Below are positions 1 to 12,580 of a DNA stretch of 64,000 nt, piece by piece (the first letter of the stretch is position 1; every line of letters starts with the position of its first letter). The notes beneath the pieces were generated by a model. That model was not told the DNA's origin and ran no database searches. It saw only the letters and a program-made list of their open reading frames with translations. The DNA lies in assembly GCA_030347455.1 (NCBI GenBank), contig JAQOSZ010000304.1:201001-265000 (forward strand), in the 5' to 3' direction. This DNA comes from Kentomonas sorsogonicus (Eukaryota; Euglenozoa; Kinetoplastea; Trypanosomatida; Trypanosomatidae). The position numbers were made by a program, and so were the translations under genes.

Positions 1-148
1 CCCGCCATCAGCGCCGAGGCGGGTACGACGCCGCCGTCGTAATACGCGACCGGCAGCGTCAGAATACCCGCGCCCATTGTGGTCACGGCGAGTGACAGCG
101 CCGCCCCAGCACGCTGCCGCTGCCGCAGCCACCGCCGCCGCCAGCCAT
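1..148 (-). CDS. Amino acid permease, AAAP type (N-terminal part only)
   Basis: Reading the minus strand from an ATG at 148, the first residues are Gly-rich. A second frame then encodes LSLAVTTMGAGILTLPVAYY followed by a glycine pair and further hydrophobic residues, ending at the window edge. The TxGAGILxLPxA pattern is the hallmark of the first membrane helix of AAAP (SLC36/38-like) amino acid transporters, which are numerous in kinetoplastids. Only about 45 residues are present; the rest lies left of the window. The start frame and the helix frame differ, with the change near a GGGG run, so either one base is wrong or the true start is elsewhere. The N-terminus would be unusually short for this family. 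Substrate cannot be inferred. Confidence 0.5.
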
Positions 149-1204
149 TATGGTTGTGGTGGTTGTGGGTGAATTAATTTATTATGTAATTAATGTATTA
201 ATGAAGGGATGGATGGATGAAGTGATTAATTGATCGATTTATTGATTAGTTGTGCTGCCGACTGATTGAAGAATTGATTGATTTTTGATTTAGTCGAGTG
301 AATGAGTCAGTGATTTTTTTTTCTTTGTTCTTGGGAGTCTGTTTGTGTATGCGTGCTGTGAGCTCTGTTTACTGTTATGTTTCAAGCGATTACGGAGTGA
401 TTCTTTTGCGTGTTTGTTATTGTTTTCGCGATTGTTCTTTTAAAATGAAAATTGTGATTTTTGTTTTGACGTAATAATATGTATTATTGTCTTTATTTAG
501 TTATTTCGTGTTTTTTTTTATGAATCAATTAAAAAACGATAGTAATTATGACTATGGCTATGTCTTTATCTTGCCCGCAACGACTTCACTTCCTTATATG
601 TTTACTTATATATAAATGTGTGTCTTTGGTAGTGAGGCTGCGTCAAAAAGTGCAGAAGAAAATGACAAGAGTAGTGTTATTTAATGACTAATTTATTTAT
701 ATATATATTTATAAATGTATCGTGATGAGCACTCGAACGAGAAAAAGAAAACGAAGAAAATAATAAATGTTTGTGCTCGTGTATTCTGTTTATATATATA
801 TATATATTTCGTTGATTACAAAAAAAATGTAATAAGTAAGAAATGTTTCTTTCCTTCTTTTTTTTCTTCTTCTTATCGTATTAAACCCCTTAAGGAATCA
901 AAGAATTATCAAAGAAAATTTTGAATGAAGTCAGAAAAAAAAAAGAGTATTGCAAAACGGAAACCTAATAGGGGCAGATAGAATTAAGAGAGAAAATTTA
1001 GAGGAAATAATTGATAGAAACCGTAACGAATCGTAATAAGGATATGAAAATGACAAAAATTTTAAAAAAGAGAGTGAAGAAAGTAAAATAGTAATAATAG
1101 TAATAGTGGTTCAACAACAGTGAATAAAAAACGGAGTAATAATGGTGAATTGTTACCGCTTTTCTTAACAAAATGTGTTCTCAAAGAGATGTCTATTGAG
1201 ATTA

Positions 1205-1249
<45 letters not shown>

Positions 1250-2910
1250 TATATACAGAAGGCCGCGATGTCTTCTGCTCTCTCTTTTTTAATTTTCAAT
1301 AATAAATATTGAGTTCTTTCAACCAAAATACTCTTTTTTTTGTATTTTTCTTCTTTTCTTGCAGTATTTTGACTGTTTCAATAAGAAAGAAAATGATAAA
1401 ACGGAAAGAGTCAAAGAGAGCAGAGAAGAAGATTAAAAATAGAGAATTCTCAGAGACAAAGCGAAGAAGAATCAAGAAAAAAGAGAGGAGGAAACAAAAA
1501 AAAAAAAGATGGAGATAGGAAAAAATAGAGAGTGTAAAAGAAGTAAAATGAAAAAGTTCGAATTAGTGTGTGTGCGTGTGCGCGAAAAAAAAAAAAAAAG
1601 AGTGTGAGAAAAAATAAAGGAGAGGAAATAGAGACAATGACAACTATATAAAAACTAATTTATTTATCCTCTCACAAGTGGGGGAAAACAAAAAAAAATA
1701 AGCAGAGCTAATCTCAATTTGCTGTAGGCAATCTACTTTTAGATGTGAAAGAGAGAAATATGAAAATATTACGAATAAAAAATAATTAGAGAAAGGTGAA
1801 ACAACGGGAATAATATGGAGATGTGTGGAAGAGAGAAAAAAGAAAAACAAAGCAAAGAATGATGCAGGGAAAACCGAGTAAAAAAAAGAAGAAGAGGGAA
1901 GAGAAACGAACCTTCGGAGAGGGTATGAGATGTAAAACTTATTTATTCTCTTATTTCTTTTTTTTTTTTTTTTGAATGGCGTGGTGTTTTCCCTTTGACT
2001 GACGAAAAAAAAAAGAAGAATTTGCAAAAGTTACCTCAATATATTCTCTTTTTTTCAAAAAAAAATATTATCAGATATAATTATATTCAAAATATCAGGA
2101 GTTTCTTATCTCTTTTCTTGTGATTCTGTTTTTCTCTCGCTTTGAGTCAAGAATGAAAAAACAAAACAACACAGAAACTATCTTACTATGTAGTACTTTC
2201 TCCTTCTTTTTACCTATTTTTTTCTGTGGATATTCTGCGAATGCGTTCAGAAGTGCGGAGTAAAAAAAAATGGAAGAGGATAAAGAGAGAGAGAGAGAGA
2301 GAGAGTGAGCGGAAAAGAGTTAACCAATCATAGCACGATGAAGGGGAAAAAAAAAAACACGCATCATAACAACATCATCAGAGGCAGGACCAAGATGAGC
2401 GATGCATACATCATTAATATTGATTCGGTTGCTATCCCCCCCTACATTGTAACAGCAAAATCATAGACTGAGAGGGACCGCTGGAAATATCCCCCCCCAC
2501 ACACACCTTCACTCATATATACATAGAGGTAGATAAATATACAGATACGCCAGTAGAATATATATTGAACTGCGCACACAGAAAGTTTTTTTTCGTTGCA
2601 TTTTTTCTTTTTTACATATTCCAATGGTGAGAGTTGCGTAAGAGCAGACGGTAACAGCAAACTGAAAAGCATACAGTAGAAAGGAAAAAAGAAGAGGCGC
2701 AAAAAACTATAAAAGAGAAGAAAAAACACGTAAACAAAAAAAGAATTATAGATATCAACATGGAAAACAAACTAGCAAGTAGTATTACGACTAGTACTGA
2801 AAAGAATAAGAAAAAAACATCTGAGGAGAGAAGAATACGCAAAAGCAAAAGTAAATTCGGAAATAGCAACAACAACAAGTTTTCTTCTTTCATTTTATAT
2901 ATCTATTCAT
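149..2910. other. Gene-free AT-rich intergenic region
   Basis: No supportable gene in 2.8 kb. The sequence is AT-rich with long A and GA runs on the plus strand (for example around 1380-1560 and 2280-2310), which are pyrimidine tracts on the coding minus strand. It would hold the 3' UTR of the ATG16-like gene and the splice-acceptor region and 5' UTR of the permease. Open frames here translate into low-complexity Lys/Arg or Phe/Leu strings and are not genes. Confidence 0.7.
1209..1247. repeat. (AT)n microsatellite
   Basis: About 19 uninterrupted AT dinucleotides within the intergenic region. Confidence 0.95.
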
Positions 2911-3233
2911 TTACTTCCACATAACGAGGCGGCGGTCCTCACCCACACTAGCGAGCATCACCCCGCTAGCACTTGCATAATTATTATTATTACTGTTATT
3001 ATTATTCATACTATTATGCCGACCCCTGTGTGCGCCGCCTCCGCCGCGCCGGCCGTAGGAGGAGCCAAACAGCGCCGTGTTGGCGGCCACCGCATACACC
3101 GGCAGACCGCGTGTGTGTCCGGCGATTCTTCCGTTATTATTATGTTGGAACTGCTGCCGCCGCTTAGCACCGCCACGACACAGTTATGGTCGACGATTGT
3201 TTGAGTGCCCTGGTCGCCGGAGCTGCTACTAAT

Positions 3234-3268
<35 letters not shown>

Positions 3269-5939
3269 GATCGCGCAGATAAAAGTCCGGGGTAACCATT
3301 AACACCTCCCCTGTGCTTAAGCCCACCGCGCAGCAGTGGCGCGTAGCATGCCGCTGCCGCTACCGCTATACCGTGCTAGCCGGTCCTGGCACACATTCTC
3401 CATCAGTGCAAATCGGGAGTAGTTTGTCTGAAACGGAATCATGTACATACTGCCGGCGGCGCCACTGTTATTACTATTATTATCATTATTATAGCTCCTG
3501 CTGTCGCCTCCGCCAAAGTTCATCAGGTGCACCATCTCTGTCGTTTTACGCAAGTCCCGCATCGCAATGTTGTTGTTCTTGGAGAGAGTAAACAGGTAGT
3601 TACCGCAGCTGGACACACGCACGCATGTGAGGGCCGCCGCGCCGCCGCCGCCGCCGCTGCCCCCACCGCCGCGCGACGTGTAGTTGGAAAACGGCGTGTT
3701 GCAGAAGCGAATTTCCATCGACGAGGAGGGCGCCTGGTTGCCACCGCTGTGATACGAGGCGGAGGCGCTGCTGCCGCTGCTACCGCCGCCGCTACTATAC
3801 ACATTCGCACGGCGGTCCCACATACAGAGGCTCCCGCTCTGGTGCGTGCTGTAGATCACCTCCCCCGTCACACACAGGTCGGTCGGTGCCGAGAGACAGA
3901 GAATGCTGTACACATTGTGTCCGCCGCCGCCGCCGACGGAGCTCTGCAGATCCCAGATGCGAATCACCCGCTCGCGGTCGGCGGTGAAGGCGAAGGCGCA
4001 GGAGCTGGAAAAGTACCCCGCGACCACTTTGCTGCCGCCGCGGGAGTTCACAGAGGCGCCAGCGGAGGAGGCGGCGTCGGACCCGAGGCCGGCGGCGGTG
4101 CCGCTGCGCTTGCTGCTGCCGCTGCTGCTGGGCATCATGACTCGCATGCGCTGCGTGCGGATGTCGCCAACGCAGATGCCGCCGTCTTCGTTTCCGGTGA
4201 GAATGTAGTGCGACCTGCAGTCGATCGTGAGAGGGGTCGACACCGCTCGTGCTGCTGCCGGAGGAGGAGGAGCTGCTGCGCGTGAGCTTGAAGGCGGAGA
4301 AGAAGGCCTTGGCGGTGCTGTGCGGGCTCTGGCAGGCGAAGAACTGTGAGAACATCTCAGCGCCGTCGTCGCCGAAACCACTGAAACTATCACTATTACT
4401 TTCATTATTATTATTATTATTACTGCTGCCGTTATAGTCCCTTCCGCTGTCGCTCCCGTAGCCGTCCCCCCCGCCCCCATTAGATAAACACGCGGCGGCG
4501 GCGGCGGTGCGGTAGGAGCGGATCTTCTTATCACTCGAGACGGTGAAGCACCGCTCGCCGTCCTCGCTAAAGACGCAGCCGTAAATACTCGCCTGTTGCT
4601 GCTGCTGCTGTTGCTGCTGGGTAAACGCCGACAAGGAGGAGCGAGTGCCGCCGCCGCCGCCGCTGTATAGAGCGCCTCCCCCCTTGGTGCCGTTCACACA
4701 GACACCGCGGCGGGGGAGGTACAGCGTCGCGTCCTCTTCCTTTTCCGAGCCGCCGCCGCCATTGTAGAAAGGCGGGAGGCCCCCACCACCGCCCCCCTCC
4801 GCCGCTGCGCCGGGTGTTGGACATGGGGGAGGTGAGTCCGCTGCGGCTGCGGCTGGGCGGGCTGCTCCCAAAATACAGCGGGCTGTCATTTCCGCTGGAG
4901 TTTCGGTTGTTGTGACTGCTGTTATTATTATTATTATTATTACTGTTGTTGTTGTTGTTATTCAGTGAACTTCCCATCGGGGGCAGCTCCTCTTCATCTC
5001 CTGTACTGCCCCGCCGCCGCGACTCCTCAGTCGCCGCGCCGACTCCCCCTCCTCCGTCGTTATTAGTATTAATACTACTGTTGTTATTATTGTTATTATT
5101 GCCGTTCTGACTGTTTGCATGATGTTGAGAAGCTGCTGCGCGGGGGGTAGCCTGCTGCTGTTGCTGCTGTTGTTGTTGTTGGAAGCCACTCCGCAGTTCC
5201 AGCAGCTCGCTGCGCAGCGCGTCGCGCTCCTCCTCCAGCGCCGCCGCCCGCGCCCTCCACGAGCCTAGCAGCGCCGCGGCGCTTTTCCCCGTGTCCTCCG
5301 CCATTCGCAGCTCGTCTTTTACCGACAGCAGCTCCCCTCTGAGCACCCGCCGGCCCTGCTCCGCCGACTCCAGCTCCGCGCGCGCGGCCGCCAGCTCGCG
5401 CCGCAGCTTGTCGCTGTTTTCCTGCGCCAACAGCGCTTTGAGAAGCTGCGACTCGGTCTCCCGCAGTTTGCCTCGGAGTGTCTCGCTTTCGTGCTGAGCG
5501 GCAGCGAGGGCGGTGAGGTGCTCCTGACGCTCCCTCTGCAGCGCCGCCACCGCCGCCACTCCACTACTATTACCATTGCTGCCGCCCACCACATGTGTTA
5601 TTCCTCCGTTACTAATACTAGTATCGTTATTACCACCACCACCACTACTAGTAGAAGCAGCGGCTGCGGCTGCGGCGGAAAGAGAAAGTTGTAGTGGTAG
5701 CACCTCCCACCGTTGCTTTGATGACGCTGATGATTATTGCTATTGCTGTTGCTATTGTTATTGTTATTATTGCCGTGACTAGCGGCGCCGGGTAGAAGGG
5801 CGGTGTAGGGAAGGGTCTCCAGCCGATTGCGTCGGAGCGTTTCACTCTCTAAGTGCCTCAGCCACTTGGGGATTCCCGCATCGGCTGTTGCTGCTGTCTG
5901 TTGTTGGATTGGTGAGTGACGAGTTACCAAAGCTGCTAC

Positions 5940-5970
<31 letters not shown>

Positions 5971-6009
5971 GTAAACGTTGTTGGTGTTGTTGTTTTCGGC
6001 AGCGAGCAT
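2911..6009 (-). CDS. ATG16-like autophagy protein: N-terminal ATG5-binding-like helix, coiled coil, WD40 repeats
   Basis: In other eukaryotes ATG16 binds ATG5-ATG12 and directs lipidation of ATG8. The ATG at 6009 begins an Asn-rich leader; a frame change near 5880 leads into IPKWLRHLESETLRRNRLET, which resembles the start of ATG16L1 (FPRWKRHISEQLRRRDRLQ). A heptad-rich Glu/Leu/Arg coiled coil spans about 5560-5200. Gln, Asn and Gly runs follow, then WD40 blades from about 4590 to the end (IRSYRT, RVIRIWDLQSS, GSLCMWDRRAN, final ASVGEDRRLVMWK before TAA). Length would be about 1,030 residues. The gene changes frame about six times, mostly at G/C runs or triplet repeats, so a pseudogene cannot be excluded. 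The domain order argues for ATG16 over a generic WD40 protein. Confidence 0.62.
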
Positions 6010-7112
6010 TCACGTTATTGTGTGTATTTGTGCGATTTAGAAGATGTGCGAAAGGGAGAAAGAAAGAGAGACAAAGTGAAATATTCAAGGGGGGGAAGGG
6101 AAGGGAGAAGAATGGGGGCAAAGCGATGAATAGTAAAGGAAAACAAAAACAAAACAAAAGTAAATAAATACTAATGACAGCTCCTGCCAAGACGCTAAAA
6201 CGGTAAAAAAAAACAAATGTTCAATAAAATGAAATACACTATGAAGAAGCAATAACGCAATCACTGTGGTAATGTGAGAGAGAGAGAGGTGTACAGTAGT
6301 GTGTGCACTGGCAGAAATACAGAAAATGTTAAGACTGACTGAAAGAGAAAAAGACAACGAGAGAGAGAGAGAGAGATACAAAAAAAAAAAGGAAGATATA
6401 TATATGAATTCAAAAAGAAAAGAGGAATAAAATAGTAGAACAATTGAAATGAACGCAAAAAAAAATAAAATAAAGAAATTTAGATAATGATGTTCAGGAA
6501 AGTAATAAGAGAAATAATATAGGACGGCGCTAAGCTCTAGTGTATGCGAAGAGAGGTGAAAATGAAGAAGGGTGCAGTGTGTGTGCGTGTGCGTGTGTGT
6601 GTGTGTGTGTGCATGTGGGAGGGTTGTGCCGCTACACACATTGGAAGCATTCATTTATGGAGCTGCAAAGAACAACATCAATACCAATAATGCACTCAAG
6701 ACTCACATTTTTAGACGAGAGAGAGCATATGCCAACCAGTGAGTCACACATTTTTCTTTTCATCCTTTGGTTTTGTGCGAAAACAAACCAAACGGAAGAT
6801 AATAAAAGGAAAGTAGAAAAGAAAACAACTAAGAGAAAACAAACACACAATTCATTTTTTTTTAAATGAAATGGAAGCAAAGTGAAATGGAGAAAAAAAA
6901 ACGCATTGCAAGATGTAGACGGTCGAGTATGATCACATTGCGCTGACAGAGAGGGAAGAGAAGTGTGGGGAAAAAAAGCAAATCTTTAAAAGTACGAAGA
7001 CAGAAAACAAAAGACAGTAGAGAGACGCATTCACCCCCAAAAATAACGTACACACACACAAGGAGAAGAAAAAAAAAGAAGCAAAACCGCCCTTTCCTCT
7101 GCGCGGTTTTGC
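6010..7112. other. Gene-free intergenic region with GA and GT runs
   Basis: AT-rich spacer between the kinase stop and the ATG16-like start. It carries GA runs near 6280, 6360 and 6060 (pyrimidine tracts on the minus strand, candidates for the ATG16 splice acceptor) and a GT run at about 6578-6612. I see no gene. Confidence 0.65.
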
Positions 7113-7643
7113 TTATTTCCCTTCCTCCTGCCTTTTCTTCTTGTTATTATTACTGTTATTCTTATTATTTCTATTATTTGGCTGACGTGCCTGCTTCTTT
7201 GCTGGGGAAGGCTTTTCTCTCTTCACACCTCTTGCACTTGTCGTCTTCTTATCACTTTTATGCTTATTGCTATTTTTATTATTATTACTATTGTTCTTGC
7301 TTTTGTTATTATTACTTTTATTACTCTTCACTCCTGTATTATTATTGTTATTATTATTATTGCGAGGTCGCTGACTTGTGGCGTGTGGAGGGCGGAAATT
7401 CTTCTCTGAAATATTCGAGATGTGTGATGATTCGTTCTTTGCATTTCCCCGTTGCGTCTGTGGCCGTTGGGTGCTTCTTTTTCTTTCTATATTATTACTA
7501 TTATTATTATTACCGCTATTCTTATTATTATTACTTGCATCGGCGGGAATACTATTGATGTTATTATTATTGTTATTGTTATTGTTACGACGATCTGAAA
7601 TGATACCTGCACTAGGATTTGCAGTGTTTCTGTTATTGTTATC

Positions 7644-7680
<37 letters not shown>

Positions 7681-10600
7681 GTAGTTGCAGTATTATTCTT
7701 ATTGTAGCTGTGGCTAGTATTATTACTGCTACTGTTAGTGCGGTTGTTATTGTCTTTCCTAGGAAAGCTTATATTAGAATTATTAATATTATTATTTCTG
7801 TTTCGGGAGGGATGTAGGTAAAAGTAGTTGCTGCTGTGGTGACTGAGAGCGTTATTAGGAGATGCGTAGGGATTATTATTATAGTTATTATTATTATTAT
7901 TATTATTATTTATTATTATTATTATTATTATTATTGTAAAAGTTTCGGAAGCTAGGCATGCTGTTATTATTACTATTATTATTGCTACTATTAGTATTAT
8001 TGTTGTTATTATTACTGTTGTGATACCCCTCTCCCCCTCGTCCTCTCCCATAGTTTTGGTGCTTTTGCCTCTCAACGCCGACCAAATATTGTTTGAAGTC
8101 ATTCACGCTCTGTGTGCCGCCGCGCCTCCCACCTCGGCGGTAAGTGTTATTATTGTAGTTGTTGTTATTATTATAGTTGTTGTTATTATTGTTATTGTTA
8201 CTGTGTAGATTATAGGCAGCAGTTGGATTCATATTCATATTATTATTGTTATTATTGCCACTGTTAGTGCTGTGGTTTAGATGCGTGGCAGCTAACGTTG
8301 CCGCTCTGTCCCTCTTTCTTCCCAACAAGTGACTCTGATAGTTATTATTATTATTATTATTGTTATTGTTGTTGTTGTGTGAAGGAAAATTCATGCCCGG
8401 CCGGAGGTTGCGTTGCGTCGCAAAGTTAAGAGCAATAAAATCGGTAGTTAAACCACTTCCCCCTCCCGCGACGGCTACGGAGGCCGCGGGGGGCAGTGGT
8501 GCGTTGGCTGGACAAACACCACCACCAGCAGTAACAGTAACGGTAGCACCAGAAGCGGCGGAGGCGGAGGCGACAAGTGGAATAGACACATTACTACTAT
8601 TGTTATTATTACTAATTGTATTAATATTCGTAGGGTCAGGGGGAGGAAAGGCAGGGGTAACAACACCAGCCCCAGCAGGGGAAGCACTAACAGGGGCGGG
8701 AGGCGGCGGAAGAACAACCGCAGGATGCATAACAGACGTATACGGGGGGAGCTGATACTGGTGCTGTTGTTGCTGTTGCTGATAGTAAGAGTAATGGTGG
8801 TGGTGGGGGTGTGGCGGCGGCGGTGGCGGCGCTGGACTTTGCAAAGGAACGACATTTGCAGGCAGAGGCATACCAACGCTCCCCACTGCTGCGTACGGCG
8901 TAGCTCCCCTATTCACATTGAAGTTACTATTATTATTATTATTAATATTGTTATTATTATTGCCGGTGTGGTTAGTGGCACTGTGTTCCCCTGGGATGGA
9001 GAGAATCCCTTGGCGCTGCCCCGGCCGCCGGATATTGCTGTTTATCTTGTAAAAGTTACCTCTATTGTTGAACTGATCGTCATCGTATAGCTTTGCCGTT
9101 TGTTTTGGGTGTCGTTGCTGCTGCTGCTGACTGCGAGCCGGGATGGGGCGGAAGACATTAGAGTTTTCAATATTATTATTATTATTAATATTACTAGTAT
9201 TGTAGTTTTGATACTGAGCCGCGATAATATTTCCCCTTTGATTCTTTTGTTCACTGTAATTCCGTTTATTGGCGTAGGCGTGTCGGGTGCTGCTGCGTGG
9301 CCTCCGCTCGGCTGCCTTCTTATCATTATTATTGATATTGCTCTTCTCACTCTCTGTATGAAGCGGAGAAGGACGAAGGAGGGGAGGAGGAGAGAAGAAG
9401 AAGAAGAAGAGGCGGCGGACGATCAATAGAGACCCCAGACATTCTTTCTTCTGTCTCTTTTTCCTGTTGATTCCCTCCGTCGGTTTGCATCTCCTCGTTT
9501 TCATCACCGTCACACGGCCCGCGCGCATTTTCATTTTCATTTTCATTGGCCTTTGTGCCCTCAGAATGCATTGCTACTACCGCTGCTGCTGCTGGTGGTG
9601 GTGGTGCCGCCACCGACAATAAGGGCGATTGGAGAGGCGGAGGAGACATACTCTTTTTACTGTTATTATTATTATTATTAATTGTTTTTACTCTCAAATA
9701 GCTCATCCCCTTCCTCCCTTCCGTCTCCTGACATCTCCGCCGTCGCTGACGCACCGACGCCGGTATTACTATTATTGTTGTTAGTATTGTGATACGAAAG
9801 CGAGCGTTCCCAGGCATCGCACACAAATACCTGTGGGTTTGTACGCGCCAGTCTCTTCTCCAACATCCGCCTCTTCCTGCTGCGAACTTCTTCGTTATTA
9901 TTATTATTATTGTTGTTATCATTTCGGTATTCTCCGCTATCCGCAGCGCCGCCCTTGATGGCAAGTCGCTGACTGCCGCTGCTGCTGTTTGCCTCCTCTA
10001 TAGCGCCCCCCACCAACGCCCCAGCGTCACCAATATTCATACTATTCGTATTGATATTGTTGCTGCTACTGTTGGTGCTCGCCTTGATAAACGGGTGCTG
10101 CAGAAGCTCGGCCGCCGTTGGGCGCGTGTTAGGGTCTATACGAAGAGCGCTTTCGATAAAGTGGAGAAGCAAAAAAGAGGGTGTAAAATCGGGCGTGATG
10201 ATCGGTGTGATGGCGTCGTCTTCTTCTTCTTCTTCTTCTTCATAATCCTCATTGTAGTATCGAGGCTGGCGGCGATCGCGGTACTGTTGGTGGTGGTGAC
10301 AGTCTCTGTCGTTTGTATTCTTTCCGCTGTTCTTTTTCTTCTTTTTCGTTGTTTTTTGCGGCCCCTGCTTCTTTCTTTCTTGAACCGCTAGAGGCGGTGG
10401 CGTTATGCTTACCTTTGCCGACTCTCCCGCCACCATTAGTGCTCTTCCTCACATCACTACCATTGTTGTAATAGTAGTAGTGACTGTACGGGCTGCTGGG
10501 GGAGAGGGGTGACGTGGGGGAGTCCTCCTCCTCCTCCCACCTTTGCGGCTGCCGCGCGCGCGACTTGCCCTCATCTTCATCAATATTGCTGCACACACTA

Positions 10601-12548
10601 CTACTACTACTACTGTTTCTGCTGCTGTTGTTATTACTTGTTGAAACGCTAGTGGTAGTGGTGTCGCTATCCGTATCGTCACTGCTGCACACACTGCTGC
10701 AACTACTACTACTAGTATTATTACTGCTGGCGGCGTCATACTCTTCAGCACCGTGTTCACTGCCAGCGCATCTCAGCATCACGCCGTCCTGACATGATTG
10801 CTGATTCGCTGTGTGCTTTCCGATTCTTTTGCTCGATCCTTTCCCTTCCTCATGTTGCTCTTCTTCACCTGTACTCTCATATGAGAGGTGATGGCGTCCG
10901 TGGCGATTAGCGCTGTTGTTATTATTGTTAGTGTTGTTGTTGTTGTGGTGGTGTTTTGACACGCGCGGAGCCGAGGAAGCGCGGCGGCGGCAGCAGCGGC
11001 GGGCGGCAGCGGCCGGAGGGACGGAGAGCGCATCGCCTCTGAGAAGGTACTGCTGTTTATATTATTATCATTGCCGTTGTTGTTGCTATTATTAATGTTG
11101 AGGCTAACAGTGGTTGGAGTTTGCGGGTCAGACGCCGGCCGGAGCACCGGAGTGACCCACTTGGGGCTGCGCGGCCATTCTCTTCCCTCCATATTGTTAT
11201 TACCACCGCTACTATGGACGCTCCCAGCACTACCGCCGCTGCCTCTGCCCGCCAGACTACCATTGGTATTATTATTACTACTATTGTTGTTTGGGAGGGA
11301 TGGGGTGTTGAGCCTGGTGCTGGCGCTGGAGCTTCCGCCGCCGCCGCCGCCGCCCTCGCTGTTGTTGCTATGCAGCGTGCCGGCTGTGTGCACCGCGGCC
11401 TGATAGTCGCAGTCGTCTTCTCGGCAGCGGCGGCGGTGACGGCACCTCTTTTTGTGGTGGCGATGATGCGTGTGCGTCCGCCGCTTTTCACCGCCGCATT
11501 GTTCTTCGTTCTCCTTGTCATTCTCGTCTTCGTTACTACCACTTTCGTTTTCTGTGTGGGCGCGGCCCTGTCCGTCGCCTGCGCCGTGCCTGCGCCTGCG
11601 CGCGTGCCCGTGTGTGGAGTGTTGATGATGATGGTGGCGGCGCGGGCGCGGGCGGCGCGGGCGCGGGTAGCAGCCGGGGGGATTGAGCTCGCGCCGCTCC
11701 CGAATGACAGGCAGAAGCGACGGCGGCCGCCGCTGCATTCCAATGACGTAGAACATCGAAAAAATGTTGCAGTGCCGAAAGTAGTGATACTTCTTGTCGG
11801 GAATATAGGAGAGAGAGTTGTAGTATTGACACTTGCACACCGCCAGCAGCGCTTCTGCAGCTGTTGGTGGTGGTGGTGGGGGGAGACAGCGGGTGCTGCT
11901 GTTGCTGCTGCGGGTAGGAAACATTCTCGAAACCGTCTGCTTCTTCTTCTCCTTCTTCATCCTCCTCGTCTTCCTCGTGATGTATCTCCTCCACCTCCGT
12001 CTGCATCCCTCCGCCCCCATGCCGTACCCGCCCGCCGCTGCTGTCGGCCACTGCCCCTGAGGAATACCGTCGGCGACAGGGTACGCAACGCCACCTCCCT
12101 GGCCCGGCGGGGCGGCCGCGAAGCTCATTCCACCGCCGCCGCCGCTGGCAACGGCGGGGGCGGCACCGCTTCTAAAGTCGGCGCCGCCCGCCCCGCCGTC
12201 GAACAGTGGACAGCCGAACGGGTGCTGAATGAAGAGCTCCGTCCACGGCAGAAGGCCGCCGGTGGCCATCTCGAAAACGACGCAGCCAAACGCCCAAATG
12301 TCCGACGCGAAGGTGCTGCGGCCCTCCGCCGCCATCTCAGGGCTCATGTACAGGACGCTGCCGCACACGCGGCCTCCGCCGCCCTCGTCCCTTTCCTCGC
12401 CGTCATCGCCGCCCCATCCGTCCTCCTCGTCGTACGCCTCCTCCTCACTCTCTGCCTCCACCTCTGCCTCCTCCGCCCGCGCTTCCAGCGCGGTGCCTCC
12501 GTCGCTCCCCATTTCGTGTTCCATGCGCCGTCTCCTCCAACACCGCTC

Positions 12549-12580
<32 letters not shown>

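Noticed and set aside
7113-9100. Poly-Ile, poly-Leu and poly-Tyr translations from ATT/TTA runs
   Set aside because: Out-of-frame readings of Asn-codon triplet repeats; they are not membrane proteins.
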